Part shown: one piece after another, positions 56,088 through 64,000 of the stretch
Layout of the letters: the number at the start of each line of letters is the position of its first letter
Position numbering within the stretch: position 1 is the first letter of the stretch
Source: Hydrangea macrophylla
Lineage: Eukaryota; Streptophyta; Magnoliopsida; Cornales; Hydrangeaceae
Direction of reading: 5' to 3'
Length of the DNA stretch: 64,000 nt
NCBI GenBank assembly: GCA_033977485.1
Contig: CM066994.1
Coordinates: 28,594,637 to 28,658,636, forward strand
Position numbers and translations under genes: made by a program
The notes under the pieces: model-generated
Database searches by the model: none
Seen by the model: only the letters and a program-made list of their open reading frames with translations
What the model was told of the DNA's origin: nothing

Positions 56088-56617
56088 TGTGAGATCTCGT
56101 CTCACATCGGATAAATATAAAAAGTTAGTTTGATATATGTAGAACCAAGTAGGCTATTACTAACAACTTGGATTTAAGCATTTTGAGGGCCAATGTGGCA
56201 GGTCTGTCAAGTTGTTGGGCTAGTGGACCACTTGGTGCGTTACAAATGGTATCAGAGTCAACCCTGGTCCCGTAAGGGCGCCGTGAGCGGTGTGACAGAG
56301 GAGTAGAGGCTCCGAAGTGGGGTAGAGGCCCCGAGTTAGTATACCTTGTGCACACTAATGGCCTGCTTTGTGGTAACCAATGATCTGCTTCCACATCGAC
56401 CAGCGAGGGGGAGAACTGGGCCAACGCGACGAGGACGCCATGTCTCTGAGTGGGGGAGATTGTGAGATCCCATACCACATCAGATAAATATAAAAAGTTA
56501 GTCTGATATATGTAGAACCAAATGGGCTATTACTAACAACTTGGGCTTAAGCATTTTAAGGGTCAATATGGTAGGCCTGTCAAGTTGTTGGGCTAGTGGA
56601 CCACTTGGGACGTTACA
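56088..56617 (+). mobile_element. TRIM (530-bp terminal-repeat retrotransposon in miniature)
   Basis: Two 157-bp LTRs (56088-56244 and 56461-56617), TGTGAGATC to CGTTACA, differ at about 17 sites by eye. The whole is flanked by the exact duplication ACTGA (56083-56087 and 56618-56622). An initiator-Met primer site TGGTATCAGAGT starts at 56247, and a purine tract (GTGGGGGAGAT) abuts the right LTR. The 216-bp interior has no coding capacity. It must have moved with enzymes supplied by another element. Confidence 0.93.
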
Positions 56618-56687
56618 ACTGATCTTTCTCTTGATCATGAATTAATATAGTCAAGAGATAATGATCCTTCACTAACTATATCACTTA

Positions 56688-56970
56688 GTCTTAGTTTGGC
56701 CCCCACGTGGTGCTTCTCCTTTTTTAAAGCACAATTTAATGTTAATTCATTTGGTAACTAGTTTATGAGCTTTGCAAAAATTGAATTTAGGGCTTTTTTG
56801 GAGGGAGCTTTTAAAAGCTCTAGAATGGAGTTTTTAAAAGCCCAAGGTTGCTTTTTGGTTTCATGATGTCTTTTTAAAGAGTAGTGTGCCACTTGCATAT
56901 AATTATCAAAGAACTTAGTAATAAATTTCATAAGCTCCTTTTAAAAAGTCACATGGGGTCAAACTAACCC
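56688..56970. mobile_element. Tourist-type MITE, copy B
   Basis: Flanked by TTA at 56685-56687 and 56971-56973. Termini GTCTTAGTTTGGC and GTCAAACTAACCC are imperfect inverted repeats. The interior matches the MITE at 4065-4350 in opposite orientation, including the GAGCTTTTAAAAGCTC core. Confidence 0.78.
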
Positions 56971-56973
56971 TTA

Positions 56974-57476
56974 GTCAAAATAAGAATCGAAGTCAAATTA
57001 TGTATACTAGATATTTCGAATCACTGTTCATATTGTTATATTACTATATGGTCCAATTGTAATATGCTTTGCTTCATACATGAAAGTGACTTTTTTCTTG
57101 TATATAGAAAGAGAGATAAAAAAGCCAAAGAGGGATGTAGATGGATACAAACGTTATAGAGTTAGATTAATTTACTACGGAAGTTGAGGAGCATCGGTTC
57201 CGTCAATTCTGAACTCAAGTCTTCATGTGCAAAATATCATCTCCAACTTAAAAGCAGAAGCAAGTAAGACTTACTTTGCATGGGAAAGAAATAAAAATTC
57301 TATTAGAATGGATCTTTAAGATAATAGTGTTAGAACTGTCTTGTTCGATGGAAGTCAAGGTAGACGCTGATGATGGTATTGGAAAAAAGTAATTTGTATC
57401 ATCAAATTAAAGGTTGTTCCTCTTCTATGTTTAGCTCCCTTTCCCATGCCCTTGTATTTTGCAGTTGGACCCAGAA
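56974..57476. other. Upstream region of the LRR pseudogene
   Basis: Non-coding. A pyrimidine-rich stretch ending TTTTGCAG (57457-57464) lies 12 bp before the ATG and could be the acceptor of a 5' UTR intron. No certain TATA box chosen. Confidence 0.4.
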
Positions 57477-59346
57477 ATGGCCATTTCAAACTGTGTTATC
57501 TCTATATTCCTAGTGACCTGCCTTTTAGCAGACCTAAATTATTCTTTAAGCCCAGAATGCAATCCTAAGGACTTAAAGTCATTGCAAGGTTTCCAAGAAG
57601 GTTTGGAATCAGCGATTGATGGTTGGGGCAACTCTTCCAATTGTTGTACTTGGGACGGTGTTACTTGCTGTGAGACTAACATTTCCTCATCAAGGGTGAA
57701 GAGTTTGGATCTTGGAAACAAAAGACTAACAGGACTGGTTTCCAAATCCTTGGCTGGTTTGGATCATCTTACAACTCTCAATCTCTCTACAAATTCATTC
57801 AAAGGCTCTATTCCATTTGAACTGTTTCAGTGTGAGAATCTGGAGGTCCTTGACTTGAGCTCTAACGATTTAACGGGGTCGCTACCGTCAGACATAAATC
57901 TACCTTCGCTCACGTACTTGGATTTATCGTCGAACCAACTTATTGGGTCTTTGAGTTTTGGATTCGGAAACCTCTCGAATCTTGTCAAGTTTGATGTTTC
58001 TGTCAACAGATTTTCAGGAAATCTCCCAGATTTTTTCCAGAAACTTGTAAAGCTTCAACAATTTTCAGCCCACTCAGTTTATCGGTCCCTTACCGGTCTC
58101 TCTCACAAATTCCGTGACCATTTCACAGCTCAACCTTGTGAATAACTCTCTGAATGGTCCAATTGAGTTCAACTGTTCTTCTGCAACTCGTCTAACGTCC
58201 CTACTTCTCGGATCTAATCAGTTCCGCGGACCCATCCCAAACAGCCTCTCTCTCTGCCAAGAACTAAAAACACTTGGTCTCGCCCGCAACGACCTTGGCG
58301 GCCAAATTCCTACCCATTTCAGTAAGCTCAAGTCACTCACTCACTTATCATTATCAAATACGGGTCTTCAAAATTTATCGACAGCTCTAGAGGTTTTACA
58401 ACACTGCAAGTTGCTAAATACTCTGGTTCTCACAAAAAACTTCCAAGCTGAAGAAATGCCTGCAGGTTATGTAAATCTGCACTTTCCAAACCTGAAGGCT
58501 CTAATAATTCCGAATTGTCAGCTCATTGGCTCAATTCCACGCTGGTTGAGCGGTTGCACCAATTTGCAGCTACTTGATTTATCGTGGAACCATTTGAGCG
58601 GGGAAATTCCAATTTGGGTTGACATGTTGAGATCACTGTTTTACTTGGATTTGTCGAATAACTCGCTTTCAGGGGATATTCCAAAGGGCTTAACCAACCT
58701 ACAGTCCCTCATCAACCGGAATATATCGATTGAAGGCCACCCTTCTGAATTTTTCTTCTTTTTACGAAACAACCTGAACAAGTTCCAATATGTCCAGATA
58801 TCGAGATTTCCACCAACTTTGGACTTGAGCTCTAATATGCTCTCGGGACCAATCTGGCCAGAATTCCGGAACTTGAAAGCACTCCATGTTCTAAATCTCA
58901 AGGAAAACAATCTGTCTGGACATATTCCAAGTGCTTTATCCGAGATGACTAACCTAGAAAGTTTGGATTTGTCCAATAATAGTCTCTAAGGAGTCATACC
59001 ATCCTCATTCGTAAATCTCAGTTTCCTTTCAAAATTTAGTGTTTCTTTCAATCAACTTTCAGGAACTATTCCTTTAGGAGGTCAGTTTCTAACATTTCCC
59101 GAGTCAAGCTTTGAGGGAAACAAGGGACTACATAGTTTGTTATCTTCACCAACACAAGTGAAAGAAAAAACTGCTTCACCTGAATCACAAGAAGTAGGCC
59201 CAAAAATGTCAATTGTAGGACTTCCTTTCGGATTTGGAGCGTTCGTTGGATTTGTTCACACTGTCACCATTTGCTTCATGTCAGGCTGCTTCTTTGCCAA
59301 TGCAGAGAGAAGAAATCTCAGAAGACCTAAGACTAATAGGTCCTAG
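57477..59346 (+). pseudogene. Phytosulfokine-receptor-like LRR receptor gene, broken and kinase-less
   Basis: The ectodomain family binds small sulfated peptide hormones at the cell surface. The ATG at 57477 opens a signal peptide (ISIFLVTCLLADL), then an N-terminal LRR cap with paired Cys (NSSNCCTWDGVTCC). Plant LRRs (LxxLxLxxNxxxGxIP) follow throughout. A segment around 58700-58800 sits where PSKR has its hormone-binding island, before FPPTLDLSSNMLSGPIW, a strongly PSKR-like stretch. A single-base frameshift lies near 58077. A TAA at 58987-58989 replaces a codon inside the last LRRs. Beyond it the frame reads [18 protein letters not shown], a Ser/Glu-rich juxtamembrane piece, one membrane segment ([12 protein letters not shown] with GxxxG spacing) and a short basic tail ending at 59346. 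No kinase domain follows, so the layout is that of a receptor-like protein. Confidence 0.85.
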
Positions 59347-59995
59347 AGGTGACGGCCACCACCGCTTTTGTATCGCTCGATCTCTATGTGACTTCAAAGT
59401 CATTAGCATCCACTAGAAAGAGCTCAATGGCTCCAATATGTTCTTTCAAAGTGTGTACATGTTAAACTCTTATATTTCTTCAGTTATATGTGTTTTGATT
59501 TAAATGTTCAGCTTAATATATACTACTAGAAGGCACTCTTATATTCCATCCCTAGAGCAGAACAAGATACTCAGCAACATAAATCTGGCAATTGATGAAC
59601 CACATAAATCTCGTGTTTCTTGTGTTAATTGGATTTTCTTTGTGTTTTTTTTCGTTTCTCATATGCCTTTGGATCTGGTAATTGGTGTTATATCCCAGCA
59701 TATTGTTCCCTTATACTTTTTGTAATGCTCTGTTTGATTCATGGATCGTGTGGAAAAAGAGAAGGAAACACCAAGAAAAAAAATTGTTCTTGTTTGGTTA
59801 ATAAGGAAAATATTGAGAAAAGTAGGAAGGAAAAGAAAACATAACATAAATATTACGAAAACATTTTCAATTTCGAGAGTCACTTTCTTTCCTCTTTTAT
59901 TATTTTTTTTTTTTTGAGTTCCTACTATAATTTGAATGTTTAAATATTTAATGTTGTTTCTACATTGAGAAAAACACAAAAGAAAAATAGGGTAA
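59347..59995. other. Intergenic sequence downstream of the LRR pseudogene
   Basis: Non-coding and AT-rich. No kinase-domain sequence was found here, so the LRR gene really ends without one. Confidence 0.55.
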
Positions 59996-59999
59996 AAAA

Positions 60000-60195
60000 A
60001 AACATTCTAGGTTAGCGGAGTTTCATTTTGGGCCTGCATTTTCAAATGGATCACTTTGGTCCATCAAGTTTAAAAATCATGTCAAAGGTTCCAAACTGAC
60101 ACAATTCTGAACTTAAGGGACCAAAGCGATGCATTGAGAAATTAATTTGGGTACAAAGTGAAACTCCGCCAATATTACAAGGAACTAAAATATTT
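60000..60195. mobile_element. Foldback element
   Basis: GCGGAGTTTCATTTTGGGCC near 60015 pairs with GTACAAAGTGAAACTCCGCC near 60155. TCACTTTGGTCC near 60050 pairs with GGGACCAAAGCGA near 60117. Non-coding; ends approximate. The inner phrase resembles the foldback at 55105-55321, so they may be distant relatives. Confidence 0.55.
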
Positions 60196-60967
60196 TTTAC
60201 GCTACAAAATAATAGAAAAATAGTTCTCTCTTATGTTCTTTTCGATCTCTTTTCTTTTTCTTGTAAATTTGCAAACGAAACGAGCCAAAGTCTGTCTAAT
60301 TTGTGAATCTAGAGAAGAAAAGTGAAAGAAAAATAATAAAAGTATCTTTTTAATAATTTCTTCTATAATTAAATACCATTAGAAATCAAAATTTGAAGAT
60401 GTAATAAGAACGAAAGAATCAAAGGTGCTTTCTTCCATGATTAAATGTGTAGGGTGTTAGTATCAAAAAATGTAAAATAAATAAAAAAAAATTGTGCTGG
60501 CTGTTAGGCACTCCATAGGTTTGCTCTATTGTCTTAGTAAGAGGTCAAATTCCTTGGGGGTTGTAAGTTTATTGCTCAGGCTTGTAAAGTTGGAGTCATC
60601 TCCCCCTTCTTAATAAAAAATGGGTTAATTACAGATACATCTCATGTACTTAGTCCGTTTTTCATTTTACCCTATGTATTTCAAATCGTGTTACTAATAC
60701 CTCATTTATTTTGGACCAAAGTGAATCGGTTAAAATTGACATAATAGAAGCTTGTTTAGTAGAGTATTTGCCACTTTGACCCCTATGGTGAGCACAATTT
60801 TCAATTTGACCCCTTATAGTACCACCCATGAGAGAGATAGAGTGTGATTGTAGAAAGTGTTTGTCACCCAAATATTACTCATAGATAAATACAATGTGGA
60901 ATGTATCTTAGCTTTTTCGGAAATCAAAAGACAGTGCATTGATGCTAATGAAAGGGCTTTTCAAATC
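60196..60967. other. Intergenic sequence, nothing recognised
   Basis: Non-coding. A TTAATAAAAAATGGG stretch at about 60610 could be the tail of an old retroposon, but no duplication supports it. Confidence 0.4.
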
Positions 60968-61251
60968 TGTTAGAAAATTGATGAAGCAGGTTTCAAGAGA
61001 TGAAGAGTCACAACACCTTCTTTGTCTTCCTTTTAAACCCCGAAAATTAACGTTTGATGAGTTTATTATATTACACACAAAAGAATTTAGAGAAAGGGAT
61101 AATTTTATTCACTATAATCCCATGTATATCTACAATTACAGAGAAGAGCAAAAAGGAAAGAGAATAATAGAGAAATAAAGCCTAATAATAGTGGTCAACA
61201 TGACCCATAAATAAGACAGAAAATAAGGAATCAAATCCCTTGATTCCAACA
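60968..61251 (-). repeat. Probable 3' LTR of the second Copia (284 bp)
   Basis: On the minus strand it starts TGTTGGAATC, directly after the purine tract at 61252-61262. The other end is proposed at 60968, where the plus strand reads TGTTAGAA, an inverted match of the start. The partner LTR is outside the window, so the 60968 end is a prediction. Confidence 0.55.
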
Positions 61252-61262
61252 CTCCCCCTCAA
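61252..61262 (-). other. Polypurine tract of the second Copia
   Basis: On the minus strand this reads TTGAGGGGGAG, directly before TGTTGGAATC. Confidence 0.75.
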
Positions 61263-63977
61263 GCTGAGGCGAAGATATCGACGAGCCCGAGCTTGCCGAG
61301 AGAAGACTGTAGAAGTCCTGGACCAACAGACTTAGTAAACATATCAGCAACTTGATCAGATGAGGATACAAATTTCGGCGTGACAACTCCCGACCAAACT
61401 TTCTCACGATTGAAATGAACATCAACTTCTATGCGTTTCATTCTTTCATGAAGGACTGAGTCAGAGGATAACATAATAGCGGACTTATTATCACAAAACA
61501 AAGTAGATGAATCTGTTACTGGGAAGCCCAACTCGTTGAAAAGAGAGCGAAGCCAAAGAAGTTCACATGTACCCTGAGCCATGGCACGATACTCTGCTTC
61601 AGCGGAAGAACGTGAAACAACTGCTTGCTTCTTACTTTTCCAGGATATGAGATGACTACCACGAAAAGTACAGAAGGATATGAGATGACTACCACGAAAA
61701 GTACAGAAGCTAGAGGTAGAACGTCTATCATCCTTCGAGCCTGCATAATCTGCATCTGTAAAACAGGAGAGACCGGACTGTGGTCCTGTTTTAAAGAAGA
61801 GTCCAAGACCAGGACAAGTCTTAAGATACCGAAGAATGTGATAGACAGCATCCAAATGAGCGGTATGCGGGGAGTGCATAAATTGACTTACAATACTGAC
61901 AGCAAACGTAAGATCCGGTCTTGTGTTCGTCAAGTAGATAAGACGACCCACAAGACGCTGATACACTGAAGGATCTGGTAGAGATTCCCCCATAACTATA
62001 GTTAACTTAAGATTTGGATCCATTGGAGAGGAGGCGGGCCTATACCCAAGCATACCTGTATCCTGAAGAAGGTCCAGAGAATACTTTCTCTGGGATAGAG
62101 AGATAACGTGCTGAGACCTTGCTACCTTAATACCAAGAAAATACCGAAGAGAACCCAAATCCTTAATATCAAAAAACATACCTGGATCACGCTTCACTTG
62201 ACCAATCCCCGGTGCATCATCACCAGTAATTATAATAGCATCAACGTACACAGAGATAACAATACATTGCCCTTGAGACCAGCGACGAATAAAACATGTA
62301 TGATCTGAGTGACACCTAGCAAATCCCATATTGAGAACCACATCACTGAAACGGCTAAACCAAGCTCGAGGAGATTGCTTCAGACCGTATAATGATTTTC
62401 GAAGGCGACAAACTTTCCCCAAACACTCCCCCTGAGCTCGAAACCCCGGCTGTGGGTCCATATAAATTGTCTCAGTCAAGCCACCATTAAGAAAGGCATT
62501 TTTGACATCGAGCTGGTGAAGAGGCCAATAATAGGAAGCGGCTAGTGAGACAAGAAGTCGGACGATAGTTAACTTGGCCACAGGAGCAAAGGTGGCACCA
62601 AAATCTTTACCAGGAACCTGAGTAAAGCCTTTAGCAACAAGACGGGCCTTATAACGATTGATAGTGCCATCTGCTAAATACTTCAGACTAAATACCCATT
62701 TACAGCCAACTGTGCGTTCACCAGGTGGAAGGACAACAAGTTCCCACGTTTGATTGCCTTGGAGGGCATCCATTTCCACTTTCATAGCAGCTACCCACTT
62801 AGGATCCTGGAGAGCCTCATGAACCGACCGAGGAATAGAGACCGAATCAACCTTACTAATATAGGATTGATAGGAATCAGACAAGCCCTGGTAAGAAACA
62901 TACTCAGAAATGGGATGGTTAGTACTACTTGAAAGAAGGAAACGGGAAGGGGGGCGTCGAATACTAGTAGGATAACGGGGAGGGACAATATCAGGGACTA
63001 AAGGAGAAGACAAGTTACCTGATTCTGGAGAAGAAGCTAGCGGAGGGTCTGGAGAGCGTGGACGACGAGAATATACTTGCGTGGGATCAGCCGTGACAAC
63101 TGGAGGCAAAGATACACTAGGGTACTCAAGAATAGGAACCGGGCGTGGAAGCACAGAAGTATCGTCCTCAGCAGTCTCCACGACGGTGGCTGGAGAGGAA
63201 GAATGACCTGTAAAAAAGGAATAGTCTCCAGAAAAGTAACATCTAAAGAGTAGTAAAAGTGACGAGTGGCAGGGTCATAGCACCGATACCCTTTGGACAT
63301 GGAGGAATACCCTAGGAATACACACTGAATTGCCTTATTATCAAGTTTAGTCCACGTAGGACTTCGGTTTTGAACAAAACAAGTGCACCCAAAGACACGG
63401 GGTACAAGAGGAAAAAGAGTACAATCAGGTTTGAGGACATGAAGAGGAGCCTTACCTTGTAGGACACGACTGGGAGTACGATTTATAAGGTAAGTAGCAG
63501 TAAGAACCGCCATGTGCCAAAAATACTTGGGAACACCCATACCACATAAGAGACACCTAACAGTAGCCACAATATGACGGTTTTTCCGTTCCGCCACACC
63601 ATTCTGCTCAGGAGTGTAGGGACAGGTAAGCTATTGAAGAATACCACACTTATTAAGTTCAGACCTAAGTTCATTCGTGATATACTCCCTACCATTATCA
63701 GACAGAATATTACGCACAACTGTATGAAATTGAGTTTTTATCATTTGCAAGATTTTTTTAAAATAAGTGAAAACTTCGGACTTTTTCTTCATGAGGTAAA
63801 CCCATGTGCAACGAGTGTAATCGTCAATAAAGGTGACATAATAACGGTGGTGAGATTGAGCCGTGACAGGTGAAGGCCCCCATACATCGGAATGAATAAG
63901 ATCAAAGGCACTAGGTGCCCTGTGCATGCGAGGAATATAAGAAGTGCGTGCGTGTTTAGACAATTCACAAACCACAC
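61259..63977 (-). pseudogene. Copia integrase-RT-RNaseH, broken, partial
   Basis: Integrase core motifs are present (IHSDVWGPSPV, FIDDYTRCTWVYLM, SDNGREY). A TAG at 63631-63633 interrupts just before the Glu-bearing block (TPEQNGVAERKNRH). A one-base loss in a T run near 63205-63210 shifts the frame between integrase and RT. RT follows (GCKWVFSLKYLADG, KNAFLNG, YGLKQSPRAW), but the catalytic box reads YVDA at about 62250 instead of YVDD. RNase H (FTDADYAGSKDDRRS) contains an exact 33-bp tandem duplication (61643-61675 and 61676-61708) that inserts 11 residues. Any one of these lesions would probably inactivate it. The sequence continues past 64000. Confidence 0.88.
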
Positions 63978-64000
63978 ATTTGAAATGAAAATCCTTGCAA

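Larger units (their letters stand above)
60968..64000 (-). mobile_element. Second Ty1/Copia element, decayed, running off the right edge
   Basis: Integrase, RT and RNase H are read on the minus strand from the window edge to 61259. They are followed by a purine tract and a short LTR. The 5' LTR, gag and protease lie outside the window. Multiple coding lesions indicate a dead copy. The subgroup was not assigned; it is clearly different from the Copia at 47.7-54.6 kb. Confidence 0.88.

Overview
The window is a transposon-dense stretch of a plant nuclear genome, most likely a eudicot. The evidence is the plant lineages of the elements (Tat and chromovirus Ty3/gypsy, Copia, plant L1-type LINE with RNase H, TRIM, Tourist- and Mutator-type MITEs), TA-rich intergenic DNA, GT-AG introns and a phytosulfokine-receptor-like LRR gene. 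I cannot name the species. No intact ordinary host gene was found. The only host-type gene is a broken LRR receptor-like gene at 57.5-59.3 kb.

Layout. 1-4.4 kb: intergenic DNA with six foldback MITEs, a 5'-truncated LINE tail with its target duplication, and a possible SINE. 4.8-9.06 kb: a decayed LINE (+). 9,079-29,911: one Tat-lineage Ty3/gypsy element of 20.8 kb on the minus strand, bounded by the 5-bp duplication GGTAT, with LTRs of 2,954 and 2,932 bp. 30,930-34,150: a 3.2 kb solo LTR flanked by ATCCC. 37,435-46,357: an 8.9 kb chromovirus (+) flanked by GTATA. 46.5-47.1 kb: two foldback MITEs. 47,697-54,611: a Copia element (-) between inverted-repeat arms. 56,088-56,617: a 530-bp TRIM flanked by ACTGA. 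56.7-57.0 kb: a Tourist MITE of the same family as one at 4.1 kb. 57.5-59.3 kb: the LRR pseudogene. 60,968 to the window end: a second, decayed Copia (-).

The most unusual object is the Tat element. Its gag-pol is one uninterrupted frame broken only by four nonsense changes. Between pol and its 3' LTR it carries, on the opposite strand, two open antisense genes: a six-exon plant-mobile-domain (PMD) gene whose introns are all phase 0, and a single-exon DUF7745-like gene with a TATA box. Both genes, and the LTR promoter itself, are preceded by clusters of the same roughly 21-bp perfect or near-perfect palindromes, with compensatory arm changes between units. The cargo is bracketed by two copies of a short motif plus a polypurine-tract-like sequence, as if the 3' terminus had been duplicated. 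A 13-copy 61-bp tandem array next to the 3' LTR encodes two hairpins per unit that share one loop sequence. The two LTRs differ in length by exactly one 22-bp palindrome unit. The chromovirus LTRs likewise differ by exactly one 12-bp palindrome unit.

The antisense orientation of the cargo explains how introns can persist in an element that moves through RNA: in the genomic RNA the splice signals are reversed. Whether the cargo proteins act on the shared palindromes is untested. It is the main hypothesis offered here.
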